Shown here piece by piece: positions 1-12,125 of a stretch of DNA of 64,000 bases. The translations under genes were made by a program, and so were the position numbers. The notes beneath the pieces are model-generated. The model made no database searches and was not told the DNA's origin. It worked only from the letters and a program-made list of their open reading frames with translations. Each line of letters starts with the position of its first letter. Position 1 is the stretch's first letter. The DNA lies in contig NC_079886.1 of the NCBI RefSeq assembly GCF_029227915.1, positions 13,199,001-13,263,000 of the forward strand, given 5' to 3'. The stretch is from Hydractinia symbiolongicarpus. Its lineage: Eukaryota; Cnidaria; Hydrozoa; Anthoathecata; Hydractiniidae.

Positions 1-544
1 AAAATACTTATGCTCAAGCTCATATTCTGTTTTGTCTGCAAGGTGTTGATGAAGGATGTGATGATAATTTTAAAGCCAACCATTTTTGTAATTCTGGTTA
101 AAACAATTCAGCTTCCCCTAGTTAAGCCTAATTTAGCATATAGCAGACTGTCCATGTCTGGAATATAGCTAACATTACGTTATTAGCCATTTCCTAGACA
201 TGCTGACGAGCCCTGATATTAAGCGAAACAGTCTTAAAATATTTGAATTTAAACTGTTGTTTTTAATTTTGATACACTTTTTTGAAACCCTTTAAAAGAT
301 GGTTTGTTGTTTTCTTGTCCATTCAAAACTTTAGAGCAAAAAATGTCTCTAACAAAGCTAATAATTTGGACATTATTTAGGCTGTTCTTAATGCGTAGAG
401 GCTTAAAATAGCGAAAGGCGGCTTACAGTGCCCTCCATGACCCCCAGCTGTTTTGGGCGCAGCAAATTGCTGCGCTTTTTTTTGCTTCGCAAAAAAATGT
501 GACTGACATGTTAAAAATGTTGGATCCGCCCCTGAAAAGAAACT
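1..544. other. Gene-free AT-rich stretch with small hairpins
   Basis: No coding region is recognisable. At 457-475 there is a perfect 8-bp stem (GCGCAGCA, loop AAT), followed at once by a T-rich/A-rich second hairpin around GCTTCGC (about 478-497). Such paired GC palindromes are usual at the ends of small DNA transposons, but no partner end was found. Confidence 0.5.
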
Positions 545-1530
545 ATATCACATAGCATACGTGTATTCCTTTATCATTTAACAAATAGGGAACAATTTGT
601 AGATAATAACAACTCTCTGTCCTCTCATAAAACTCTCCACCATGGTGTACCCCAGGGTTCTATCCTAGGCCCACATTTACTTCTGCTTTACATAAATGAT
701 CTTCATGTCGCCATCAAGTATTCCATGCTACACCTCTTTGCTGATGAAACCAACTTGCTAAATATCAGCAAGTCACCAAAATAACTTAATAAACATTTAA
801 ACCTTGATCTCAAATTCTTATGTCAATGGCTCAATGTTAATAAAATATCCCTAAATCAATCTAAAACCGAACTTGTCGTTTTTAAAGCTCCCTTAAAGCA
901 AATAATACTTTAAATTTCTAATTATTGGAACAAAGATCATTCCTAGTGACTCCGTTAATTACCTTGGGATAACTCTAGACTCTAATCTGACCTGGAAAAG
1001 CCAAATAAATAACACCATCTCTAGCCTCAAAAAAGCTAATGGAGCTCTTTCAAAAATTCGCCATTTCGTTCACAAATTTGTCCTCCTTCAAACTTATTAT
1101 GCTCTTTTCAATTCTCAAATTTAATATTGCTCCTAAGTGTGGGGTCAAAAAAGTGTTCTCACCCGTCGGATAGAAGTTCTTAAAAATCATGCAGTCAGTA
1201 GTATTTCTTTTTCAATGCTACTCTAAATCCTCTTTACTGGAACCTTAGCCTACTTAAATTCTCTGATATGATCTCATCATAAAATATATCATTTTTTTTC
1301 TAAATATTTTTTTAGAACTCTTCCCGACATACCTTTAACATTATTTTTTGTTCATTCTAACCACACTCGTGCTGGTGAAAAGGGCTTAATCTACCTCATG
1401 CCCAGTCAACTGCCTTTGATAAAAAATCCATTAAATTTCTTGCGATTAGTTCTTGGAACAATTTTCAAAATTCTTTACCCTTTAAAATTTCTAATAAAAA
1501 TACCATTAAATGAAAACAATCCTTCATAAA
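545..1530 (+). pseudogene. Decayed LINE reverse transcriptase (Jockey/CR1-like)
   Basis: Translation gives a non-LTR retrotransposon RT in pieces. The segment LTNREQFV is at about 575-600. HGVPQGSILGP, the conserved RT block, starts at 641, followed by LYINDLH. An FADE/T form of the catalytic FADD box (the second Asp is lost) lies near 735. LGITLDSNLTW is at about 965-1000, then the thumb-region pattern KKANGALSKIRHF. Stops and frameshifts break it at about 780, 910, 1125 and later. The 5' part (endonuclease and early RT) is absent and no poly-A or microsatellite tail is visible, so this is a 5'-truncated, inactive copy. It is an older family than the LINE copies near 43 kb and 58 kb, which differ in sequence. 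Clade assignment is from motif style only. Confidence 0.8.
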
Positions 1531-1743
1531 CATTTCATAAACTCATATAAAAGCTGATTACATTTTCAAATTGCACCTGCTTTCTTTTCTCTCCATTGTT
1601 GCTTTGTGGTTTGATGCTAACAGTTTTTGACAGTCCCTCTAAATTAAAATTTATCCCTGTGATTACTTCGCCTAAATGTTTGTTTTGACTCTGTGTTGTT
1701 TTGTGGTTTTGTCCCATGTGATGTCTTTCCAGGTAGCCATCAT

Positions 1744-2404
1744 CAACTAAGCTAACTAAGCTAACGAACTAAGCTAACTAACTAAGCTAAGTAACTAAGC
1801 TAAGTAAGCTAACTAACTAAGCTAACTAAGCAAGCTAACTAACTAAGCTAACTAACTAAGCTAACTAACTAAGCTAAGTAACTAAGCTAACTAACTAAGC
1901 TAACTAACTAAGCTAACTAACTAAGCTAAGTAACTAAGCTAACTAACTAAGCTAACTAACTAAGCTAACTAACTAAGCTAACTAAGCTAACTAACTAAGC
2001 TAACTAGCTAAGCTAACTAGCTAAGCTAACTAAGCAAGCTAACTAAGCAAGCTAACTAAGCAAGCTAACTAACTAAGTTAACTAACTAAGCTAACTAACT
2101 AAGCTAACTAACTAAGCTAACTAAGCAAGCTAACTAAGCAAGCTAACTAAGCAAGCTAACTAAGCAAGCTAACTAAGCAAGCTAACTAACTAAGCTAACT
2201 AAGCAAGCTAACTAAGCAAGCTAACTAAGCAAGCTAACTAAGCAAGCTAACTAAGCAAGCTAACTAAGCAAGCTAACTAAGCAAGCTAACTAAGCAAGCT
2301 AACTAAGCAAGCTAACTAAGCAAGCTAACTAAGCAAGCTAACTAAGCAAGCTAACTAAGCTAACTAAGCTAACTAAGCTAACTAAGCTAACTAAGCTAAC
2401 TAAG

Positions 2405-2488
<84 letters not shown>

Positions 2489-2553
2489 GCTAAGCTAAGC
2501 TAAGCTAAGCTAAGCTAAGCTAAGCTAAGCTAAGCTAAGCTAACTAACTAACT
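1744..2553. repeat. CTAA/CTAAG mixed-unit satellite with ordered sub-blocks
   Basis: About 810 bp are built only from the words CTAA, CTAAG and CAAG. The array is divided into homogenised blocks. 1744-2040 is an irregular mix of CTAA and CTAAG. About 2100-2350 is mostly a 13-bp unit (CTAACTAAGCAAG). About 2350-2408 is a 9-bp unit (CTAACTAAG). About 2409-2484 is pure 4-bp CTAA. About 2485-2541 is pure 5-bp CTAAG. It has stops in many frames and no coding content. The motif is not the animal telomere repeat TTAGGG. Confidence 0.95.
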
Positions 2554-2574
2554 TTGCAACTCTCGTATAAAAAC

Positions 2575-2889
2575 GAGGGTGCCGACTCGCCGGAAACGCC
2601 GCAAAAACCATGGGGGCTGTCGGACGACTTCTGGCGTTTTTAAAAAAACTTAAAATTTCGCCCAAAGAAACTTGAAGCAACCCGAAACAATATTTTTTTA
2701 AAACATTTATTACCATACATAATTTATTCTTTTAATGTCGATCAGTGGTAATGGAAGAGTAAAATTCCACAAGTAATAAACTGAGAGTACAACGACAACG
2801 GCCTTTACACACAAAAACCTTGAGAAAACCCCGAAAAACACCCTCTGCCGCCCTCACATATACGGCGCTTTCGGCGAAGAGGCACCCTG
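2575..2889. mobile_element. MITE-like element with imperfect terminal inverted repeats
   Basis: The left end (2576-2601, AGGGTGCCGACTCGCCG...) is an imperfect inverted copy of the right end (2863-2888), sharing AGGGTGCC, TCGCCG and CGCCG blocks. It is GC-richer than its surroundings and has no transposase. It lies directly after the satellite array. A short hairpin (CTCGT..ACGAG, 2562-2577) overlaps the left edge. Both flanks contain GTATAAA, but no exact target-site duplication can be defined, so superfamily is open (hAT-like ends are possible). Confidence 0.5.
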
Positions 2890-5102
2890 TGTATAAACTT
2901 TAAAGATAGAATAATATAGAATAGCATAATAAAATCAAAGTCTGCAGAATAAAATTCCAAAATGCACCTAATTTAGTTAGCTATAAGTTCCTTATTAAGT
3001 AAGTGAGTAAGTGTTATATTTCTCCTATATAACAAAGAATTGTACATCTGTGTTAAATATACTTTTTATAATATGTCTAGCTAGTTAAATTATTTTCTTT
3101 TTTCTATATATTACATGCACAAAATGTTTTAAGCTCCAAAATGATATGAAATCAATGTTAAACCATAGAGTTAAAAGACTAAGATAAGAACAAAATACAT
3201 ACATGAAAATCCACAACAAGTAACCAGTAACTAGTGTATAACAACCAACACATGTGCGATAAGACTTCAATGGCAGACAAATTCGGCAAAACTTTTGTAC
3301 CGAAAGCAAAAGAAGCGCTTTTTCCGCAAAAATGAGTAAACAGCGCGCCATCAAACAACTTTTCGTTCCTGAGGCAACGTTTCAATAAACACTACCACCT
3401 CAGGTGTGAGTCAATAACTTGTACAGGAATATGAAATAGGTTTATCATAAGCTAAACTTGACTACACTATAATAAATACAACATTATAAGCAATAGATCT
3501 TAAGACATTCTTTTGAAAATCAATGTGGAACCGCTTTATAAAGAATCTTTTCACCGCCATGTAATCTTGCACATCAATTGGCTTCGCGTAAAAGATTTAC
3601 CAATGTGTTCGTTTTTTATCCGGAGACGAGGAAAGGCTAAACCAAACACACATACCTGCGGATTGGGTGAAAAATATGAAAAAAGTTTTGTGGTGTTTTT
3701 TAATCTTGGAAACATTCATCAAGCGTTTTTGTTTGATTTAGATCTTCCACTTTAGAATTACTGAATTCTCCTGTTTGAGTTCCAATTTCAAATTTTTTAT
3801 CATCACATAGCTCTCTCATTTGAATTGACAGAATTTAAAAATTTAGCCTTACTTAAATTTTTTCATCATTCAAAATTTTAAAAATTACGTTTTATGCGCG
3901 CGTGCAGCTAAAATACTGGAGCTCAAATTATTACAGTTCATTCTGACTCATTCTATCATTTCCGTCTCCACAACTATTTTCGCTTTTTATACCAGGGACA
4001 ACACCGTTCCGATAACTTACTGGTAAAAAAATTCAACAGGAAAAAGATCGGTACAAAATTTTAGTCGGCACAAAATTGGTGACTTTTACCGTTAGAGTGT
4101 ACCAACGAAGCCACTATTTGCTGACTAATTTTTGAAAAAGATTAATATTTCTAACTCTAAAAATGTAAACTGAAAATACCCAACGTTTGTATCCTTCTAT
4201 TTTTGAGACCTTTGGGTAATACACTATAAAAAGAACGTAGGGAAAACCCAGTAAAAAATTAAAGAATTAAAAAATTAATTAAAATTAAAATTGTTACTTT
4301 TTTCCTAATTATTTTTACTAAAAAAGGATTTTATAAATAAAAGCTAAAACCGTCCCTTGGCGGGGCAAGCTATTCTTTTGAGTTGAAATATTTTGACTTT
4401 TTTAAGGCGGATCCACGAGGCCAATTGGGTGGCAAATTAGCTGCTAAACAACACCCTTTTGTTTTCCACGACAAAGAAAAAATACTTGGCAAGTTATAAT
4501 ACCGAAACACTTAGGTATTATTTAAAAAAAAAACACTCGAAGATCTCCTTTTAAAAGTAGGGAAACTGTTTCTACTTTCAGCCAAGCAAATGTCCAAAGA
4601 AAATGCGCATTGAGCACGAACAATCTTTAAATTTGACATGTCTAGAGTGATTAAAACGCACTCGAAAGTTTACAATTTAGCTTTTAGTGTTCTGCCAAAA
4701 GGCTTATATTCAAGAGAAAAATGTTTGCGCTATGTAATTAAAACATGTGTGATGTTTTTTAAGTCGAAAAACGAACGATAAACTATTATACAAGGTACTA
4801 TAGCTAAGCGTTTTGTTGCCGTTCGATTGAACAAATAAATTTTGATGAGATCTTTACGCACACATCGTGTTTGCAATTTGACACAAAAGGCGCGAAAAAG
4901 CTTACTTCTTAGCAAACTAAGAGGGGAGGGGCTATAGCACTAATAAATAACCATCCTTCACACTAAAAAGAAACAAAATATTAATGAAATCAACACATAT
5001 TATTAGTTTTAACAAAATGTATGTACAATAGATGTTTCTTATATATTTATAAATATCTTCACTTAAAATACAATACGTTGGCTACTTCACCTTCATACAC
5101 TT
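2890..5102. other. No recognisable gene (about 2.2 kb)
   Basis: AT-rich sequence with scattered short open frames. The longest plus frame (3513-3755, 80 codons, ending ...FLFDLDLPL) matches no family I know, has no obvious splice or promoter context, and may be chance. Two overlapping minus frames at 3085-3385 are hydrophobic and low in complexity. I see no repeat boundary, tRNA or exon here that I can defend. Confidence 0.5.
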
Positions 5103-5105
5103 TAA

Positions 5106-5937
5106 AGGCGAGGGCAAACCAGTCCAACATTTCACCCAACATTTTTTTCCCATGTTGGAAGTAATGTTGGATGAAAAAATGCAGGTTGGATGAAGCAAAA
5201 TTTTAGGTTTGTGGGACTGCTTTTAAAAACACTCGAACGATAAAGAGTTCATTCATTTATGAAAAACAAAATGGCGGACGGAAGGAATTCTGCAGTGCTG
5301 CTTATGTTGCTGAATGAACTCGTCGATTCATACGATGAAAAACCAACCCGCGGAAAAACAAGAGAGTGGATAAAGAGAAGGAAAAAAAATAGATATTTTA
5401 GTCATTTAATCATTAAAGAATTGAAGATCGAAGACAGATTCGGATTTAGGGAAATGTTTCGGATGGACGTGGGGGATTTCGATATTCCCTCCTTAATGAA
5501 ATATCCTATCTGATATCACCGGGTCAGATGAACAACTGTGGTGGCCACAGACCAATCTTGGCAGAAGAAAGACTCGCCCTTACTCTTCGTAATGTTTTTT
5601 TTGAAAAGCATCAAATTGAAATCATTCCATTAAAAAATTCAACGTTCGAAATTCGCGGGATTTTTATATGTTGGATGAAAAGTACCACCTAACCAATCCA
5701 ACATGAAAATTTACGCAAGTCAGATAGAGAATTCCTTTGATCTTGCCGAAAATGTTGGATGAAATGTTTGACGGCGATCAAATTTCATGCAACATCGTCC
5801 AACACGATTTTTTTCTTCTTTTTTGAAAATCTTAAATTTTTTTAAAATTTTGAAATGACTCAAACCAGTCCTACATTTCATCCAACATCACAAAAATTGC
5901 ATGTTGGATGAAATGTTGGACTGGTTTGCCCCCGCCT
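5106..5937 (+). mobile_element. PIF/Harbinger DNA transposon derivative
   Basis: The 832-bp element is bounded by near-identical inverted ends of about 38 bp beginning AGGCGRGGGCAAACCAGTCC. It is flanked by TAA on both sides (5103-5105 and 5938-5940), the 3-bp TWA duplication typical of PIF/Harbinger. The interior carries a fragment of Harbinger nuclease (5259-5615). Many copies of ATGTTGGATGAAA in both orientations crowd both subterminal regions (for example 5166, 5670, 5752, 5900), probably transposase-binding repeats. The DDE core and the Myb-like partner gene are missing, so the element is internally deleted and non-autonomous. Confidence 0.88.
5259..5615 (+). pseudogene. Harbinger transposase N-terminal fragment (HARBI1-like)
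   Basis: The frame from 5259 to 5513 encodes an N-terminal Harbinger nuclease region with LKIEDRFGFREMFRMDVGDF, as in HARBI1-like proteins. A +1 shift near 5480 then continues in another frame through LLNEISYLISPGQ and PILAEERLALTLR (to about 5590), the next conserved Harbinger block. After that the reading ends; the catalytic DDE domain (about 250 further residues in the family) has been deleted. Family knowledge says this endonuclease cuts and inserts at TWA sites, which agrees with the TAA duplication. It cannot be active. Confidence 0.8.
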
Positions 5938-5941
5938 TAAC

Positions 5942-6006
5942 AGTTTCAGTGTTTTTTTGCGAAGCTTGTTTTGATTCGCAAAAATTATTCCCGGAAACAC
6001 TGAAAC
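5942..6006. repeat. Two-step hairpin next to the Harbinger element
   Basis: An outer stem TTTCAGTGTTT / AAACACTGAAA encloses an inner perfect stem TTTTTGCGAA / TTCGCAAAAA. It starts two bases after the Harbinger target duplication. It may be a tiny foldback remnant into or beside which the Harbinger element landed. Confidence 0.7.
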
Positions 6007-6325
6007 CGTTGGTTATTCTCGTTGCACTATTCTACCAATCCTAATTCCCTATTTTTAAAAAAAAGTAGAATCGCCAAAAACTACATTACTTTTCAGAATT
6101 AATTTTTGTGTTTTATGGGTGAGCTTTGAAAAACTATTTCTGCAAACGTTAACTCTTAATACTTGAAGGTCAAGAAATGTAAACGAAATCTCAATTTCGC
6201 CATGCTGAAAAGTTAGGCTTTTCCTCTTGATTTTCTGTGGAAGAACTTTCACCAGCCAGCACATCTCCGTCCACAGATGCTGCATACTCACTTCTTTCTA
6301 AACAGAAATAATATTATTTTTTTAA

Positions 6326-6650
6326 CTAGTCAATAAGGCCCGTTAAAAAATCCTCTTAGGCAAAAGACCAATGAAAAATAGGCTGCTTTAGATGTTTTGC
6401 TGACGTCAGCAGTGAATAAACAAAAAAGAATTTAGTTCATTTGTTGCCTGTAATGTGTAGAGGTTGAAATATATACCATCATATGTTTTCGACGAACGCC
6501 TAAGGAGATATAAGGATTTAAAAATTTTGCTGACGCCGAACGTCAAAAATTTCACCATTTGAAACATAACTTTTTCGGCAACATCAAAGAAAAATAAACA
6601 CATCCACTTTGTCTGTCACAGACAGACACACTCTTCGTATTATTATAAGA
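6326..6650 (-). mobile_element. Short non-autonomous Helitron (minus strand)
   Basis: Read on the minus strand it starts at 6650 with TCTTATAATAATACG followed by a GTCTGTCTGTGAC block. It ends at 6326 with an AACGGGCCTTATTGACTAG terminus, i.e. the Helitron CTAG end. Its interior (GCTGACGTCAGC, GGAGATATAAGG) matches the longer copies at 44.8-45.5 kb and 56.5-57.2 kb but is internally shortened. It has no coding sequence. The Helitron terminal rules (5' TC, 3' CTRR) are met. Confidence 0.75.
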
Positions 6651-6652
6651 AA

Positions 6653-6930
6653 CTAGTAGATTAGGTCCGTGGAAAAATCCACTTAGGCAGGAGCACATTG
6701 GAAAAGAGAACCATAACTTAAATTTTAATGATGTCCGCTAGGACCAGTCAATACACAAAATATTTTTTTCGGAAATTTGTTCACACGTTGATTTTATTGT
6801 GTAGAGCTAAAAATGCTGATGAAGAAAATGTATAGGATTATGCGCTTTTGACGATCGGTTAAAGAGATATTGAGGTTTCGGGGACCCAGGTTTGAAAAAC
6901 TTACCCAAACTGCATTGCATTTCAGAAAAA
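6653..6930 (-). mobile_element. Second Helitron 3' portion, head-to-tail with the previous one
   Basis: On the minus strand the 3' end is GTGGATTTTTCCAC (stem GTGGA, loop TTTT) and a CTAG at 6656-6653. Only two bases separate this CTAG from the 5' start of the neighbouring Helitron. Interior words match the family (AAACCTGGGTCCCC-type block near 6880-6895). The 5' end is missing beyond about 6930, so it is truncated. Confidence 0.65.
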
Positions 6931-9900
6931 GGTTATTTTTGTCATTGGAATGTATGTCATTGGAATGTATCATTGAAAAATGATCATTGAAAAATGATAG
7001 TGTATTTCAGCCTTTATATTTGGATACAAATATTTAAAGCTTTTTGGCAATTGTCTCTACATTTTTGTTGCTCATTATATTTAACGCACGTAATTTTATA
7101 TGTAAAAAATCATACTAACGAGGATTCGACTAATATTACTTGTTGACATGTTAAACTAACTGCACGCCAAGATCTTTAATAGGAAAACCACATCTCAATG
7201 ATCCAGAGAAGATGAGAAAACACCTGCTTGCATATTTATTCTCAGAATTCTCACAAATCTCACAGAAAAAGCGGATCAAGCGGACCAAGCGATGCAGGGA
7301 TGTTTGTCGGCATCAGAATTCGTATAAACAAATAATATTTCACAAAGAAAGTAGACATTTTTCAGTGTTCAAAATGTAAAGACTGGATGGAGTAGTACAC
7401 TATACCAGACATTAGCTATGCGATATTTCAAACTTGTCATTCAAATGTCGATACCACATTTTTTTATTTCGAGAGTTTTTATGAATAGCAAAAAGTGTGA
7501 TGTTCCTTCGCATCTTAGCATGAGTTTAGCAAGGGTAACGTTAATTCAAGTTCTTTTTACATATTCTTCTTATGTATAATATTGAAAATATTGTGTCTGT
7601 TCGGCGAGAAATTAGCCTGAAAACAAAATTGGTCAAAAACGCAGCTTGTTTAAGCCTACCGTTAAGTAAATATCTACTTTGCTATGCATGAACATACAAA
7701 AATAGAAATCGTTCTTAAGTGGATATGATTTAGCATCGACCGTTTAAACATCTAATTTTCGGCGATGAATACAACTACCATAATGCATTGCGAATATTAA
7801 GAATTATGGGAACAGTGAATTAACATCCGCCAGCCAAACAATTTATCAACTAGCCAGTGAACTAATCAATCAATCAATCAAATAAATACAAATGTTCCTA
7901 CTGTTGTTATCAGTTCCGGGATGATTTCGCGCATTATAGTTGATCTAAATGAAAAAAATTTTTCTGTTTTTCGTGTGCTGTGGGGTGTTTTGATATAAGA
8001 CAACTTTCTTTCGAGGTGTAAAACGGCCGGCAACAAAGTTTGTATCAAAAGTTGTGACAGAAAAGATTTTTTGTTGCTGAAGAAATATGATCAATTTTGG
8101 AGGTTTGTACCAATTACATCATTTAAAATTTTTTTCAATACATAGCTAACAAATGATTGTACTTTACCATGTTTTCACCTACTCATGCTGCGAAAATGTG
8201 ATTCAAAATTTAGCTATTCTACATACGTCACATTATTTTTCAGAATTTTAATGTGTCAATAAAATTATATCACATTTCTGCTTCTATATCTTCGATCGCT
8301 ATTGAATTTTTGTATCACGGAGTTTACGGTAAGGTCTGCAAATTAAGCAAAGTTTATTATGAAAATAAAATCCTCTCTCAGTTGTGTTTTCGAATGTATT
8401 AACAAATTTGCTGAGTAAAGGTAATTTGAATTCTGTATTTTTTTCAAGTTATATATGTATTTAGCAAATTTATTATTTAAAGACCTATTTGGACTGAGTT
8501 CTAGACGTGTGTTTCATCACGAATACCATTAACATGATCCAATATCACCTCCATTAATTCATACTTGCCCAGTTCGTCAAATTAAACCTAATTTTATTAC
8601 GGTCTGTAAATTAAACAGATGATTTGTGTTATTTTTGGAACATTAATTTATCTTGTCTGGATTTGTGTTTAGAGATATCTAACATTCAATGTAATGTAAT
8701 GTTATAATGGTGCTTATGCGAAGGTAGCATTAAATAATGGTCAATTTGTAGTTTCTTATTGCACTTTGCAGCTTACCCCCGGTTTAATTGTATTTCTGAT
8801 TAAATTTTCTATGTTTTTGAATACTTATATAAGAAGTTATGCTTAAACGGTCACGTTAGTTAAGTGTCATTAGCTGAGAAAATAATCACTTTCTGGTAAA
8901 ATCTTTTTGTAAAACTCCACTGGCGACCGCTGCCAGGATTTTTAAAATCATGGTTCTAATTGCACGTACAAAAATAGCTCTACTCTTTTCTTAGAAGGCT
9001 TTTATAGAAAGTATAGACTAAAATATAGTTGTGAACTGCACGTTTTTACTCGAATCGAGTTTATTTTTGTTTTTAAAAATATTAACAGGTACCAATAAGG
9101 CTGAATTTCCTGTGCGTATTGAATTTACATCTTTTTCACTGATCATATGTTGATATCCAACCAAAGCAGCAACCGCCTAAAACAATAAATGTTTCGATGT
9201 TTTTTACATATATTATTTAAAACACACAACTGAAAAAAATAAAGTTGGTAAGTTAGGGTCTTCAGAATAAAAATGTTACAAGCGAGTGGTAAAAAAAGAC
9301 CAGTTTGGCATTGTTTTGTTGGATTGACCTTAAGAAAATTCCTTATTTATCAACTTCATGTATGAAAGCTATAAACGTTTTATAGGCAAACTAGGCCGTA
9401 GGTTGTTACGGGTAGGTTACTAAGGGTAGAGAGACATTTTGGCCTTTGAGTTGCTAACTGGCTGCTTTAGCGCATAATATTTTTCCGACATCGTGAACCT
9501 TAACCTTTTGTGTTCGTCATAATGATGGTGGAATTATTACACCAGTGAACACATACATAGATTATCCAGAGTTACTTCATATTTCTGAGAAGACTCTTCC
9601 CACAGTTCAACTGGGAAGAGAAGGATGCTAATTCAGGGAGAAAAAAGCATGGAAATTTTATCCAACTTAAGCCTAAACCCATTTTAACTGGTGTGTTAAT
9701 AAAAAGTGTGTATTAAAAGTGTACTTGCAATTAAACGCGCGTTTGATTTTTTTTTTTTTTAAATGAAAAATCATAAATGTGATTTATTACTTTATTGGGG
9801 AATAAAAAAGCTGGCTAATCTGATTTAAATCCCCCCGAATTAATTTGGATTTTTTTACCAGAACAAAACTTGCTATTTTTATTTCAAAATTTGCTTTAAG

Positions 9901-10215
9901 CATGAAAACATTTTTCATCAAAATCATAAAATACTGTTATAATTTACTTTGATAGTTATTGTGTTGAGCTTAAGAAAAAATGCTGTTGCTAATCTCAAAA
10001 GTAGAATCTAAAATTAATTGGCTTAAAAATTTTGCCAGAGAACATCGCCCCTCGAAACGTTTATCTGGGTAGCTACAGTGCTTATGTTTCCTCAACTTTC
10101 CCTATCCTAATTGCTCAGTCAAGGATAACTTTTTTTGCGTAACAATTTGCGAACATTTCGCTAAATGGAATACTGGAAAACTGGTGTCACCGAAATTTTT
10201 AACTCCCATAAATAA
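6931..10215. other. Gene-poor stretch with twin tandem duplications
   Basis: At 6941-6998 there are two consecutive duplications: a 15-bp unit (GTCATTGGAATGTAT) twice, then a 14-bp unit (CATTGAAAAATGAT) twice. The remaining 3.2 kb is AT-rich without recognisable elements. One short frame at about 9518-9631 (reading NDGGIITPVNTYIDYPELLH, with no start codon or clear splice sites) has protein-like composition and could be an exon or a TE fragment. I cannot assign it. Confidence 0.45.
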
Positions 10216-12125
10216 CAGGCCTTGCCATTAGCAAATAACCTCCCGGGCAATTAATTGCTCGCGTCGGAGTGTCCACGCGAGCAATTTTGCTCGCCATATT
10301 TTTCGCTAAAAAAACTTTACATTTAGTCTCTCATGGCATCTTTTTCAGGAGAGGCGTGCGCCTTGGCACACACCTAAATCGTTTCAGGCGTGTGATTAAA
10401 ATGCCTGTCACATTTCCAGTTTGGTCGGACATGTCCGTGGCTCGTTTAGAACTTTCGTCGGTTAAAACGTCCGATAGATTTCCGTCTTGGTCGGACACTT
10501 TTAGATCTCAGAATTATTGAATAGTCCTGGTCCTTGAAATCAACGAGCAAGCCTATTCATAGCCAACCTGACCATCCTAGCTAATTCACTGACTCCTGAC
10601 TTAGTTAAAAGAACTACGTAGACATAAATCTCTTTTGCCTGGCCCTTCGTCGTTGGTAACCAGGTCTTACAAAAGAAATCCAGCCATGCGGTTCTTAACT
10701 AATGCGGAGGTGAACGCCGACGGAGCACGGATGACGCAAGTCTGCACTTACAGGCGGAACAGACAATTTATCATGGATTTAATTGTAGATAATTTCTTCA
10801 TTTGACGAAACAATTGTAAACCATAGCAGGTCCAAATTTAATGGATTATTTTCTTTATGCCGCAACTGTTATTGAAACAATTTAAAAAACGAAACCCACG
10901 TGCAATTTTTTTTCTGTATCAATTTTATGTACCTGAACTTTCCGAATGAATTTGGAAGTTTTATTTAAACCATGCAGATAAAGATTTTTTTAATTTAAAA
11001 ACGAAGCATATTTTTTCCTATTTGCTGAAAAATAAACAATAAATTTATGAAAATGACAGTATAGTCATGCATATTTCGGACATGTAGAAAAGAAAGTTAA
11101 GATTGAGAGAGTCGCTATACCAGTAGACGCCCGATCATCGTGTTTGGGGTTCACGATTTAAAACGTCCCCCCTTTTCTACTGCAAAATGAATGCGCAACA
11201 AAGATTAACCTTAATGCCCGTATCACACGCGTTTTACAAAATGGCGAATGAACTTTTGCACGATGGGTGGAAAATAATCACACCAAATATCTTTTCAGTT
11301 TCAGGTCGAGCGTTCGTGCAGGAATTTCATTTAAAAGACCAATCAATTCTTAAAAAAAAAGGTTTACAATTACAGTAGAGTCTCCATAACTCGAACCTCT
11401 ATAACTCGAATCTCTCCTTAACTCGAATCTTCCCTTAACTCGAACAAATTTTTTTGTCCCTTGGAGACTTTTCTCTCCATAACTCGAATTTTCTGACATC
11501 ATAATCAAAATTCGAACAGTTTTCCTGATAAATTGGGTCTAAAAATCTTGTTAATACGTGTTTTGCAGGCCTTATTATTAATTCGAATGATTAATGATGC
11601 GTCATCCAAACCTTTCGAACGTCTTTTTCGAACGTTTTCGAGAAAATCTAAAGAATTTCAAAAGAAAGACACTCTCATAACAATGTCGTCTGTGGCAGGA
11701 TCAAAGCGTCGAATTGACAATAAGTCGTGCAAAATCAAGTACAAAGCTCTTAAAGCGTTGGAAAAGGGTACTGCGCCAAAGGATGTGGCAAAAGAGTTCA
11801 AAATTCCTCCAAGCACCCTGTCAACTTGGAAAAAAAATAAAGAAAAGATTTACAAGCAGTTTAACAACGGGCAAACATCGAAGAGATCAAAGCCAGAAAA
11901 ATTCGAAGATGTGAACAAAGCTGTTCATAAATGGTTACTTATGATGAGGAGTGAGAATATCCCAATCAGTGGCCCGATGCTGAAAGAGAAAGCTCTTGAG
12001 TTTGCCGAAGCGTTGGGTGTCGAGTCATTTCAAGCTTCTCAGGGGTGGATGGCTAAATGGAAAACCAGGTTAGTTGACTAAGATTTTGTTTGTTTATCTT
12101 CGTGAAGATAAAATCTAAAAAAATG

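Noticed and set aside
1535-1717. 60-codon minus frame after the LINE remnant
   Set aside because: Shadow frame in non-coding sequence; no motif.
1744-2553. CTAA-rich array as telomeric repeat
   Set aside because: The units are not TTAGGG-like and the unit length varies between 4 and 13 bp; it fits an interstitial satellite.
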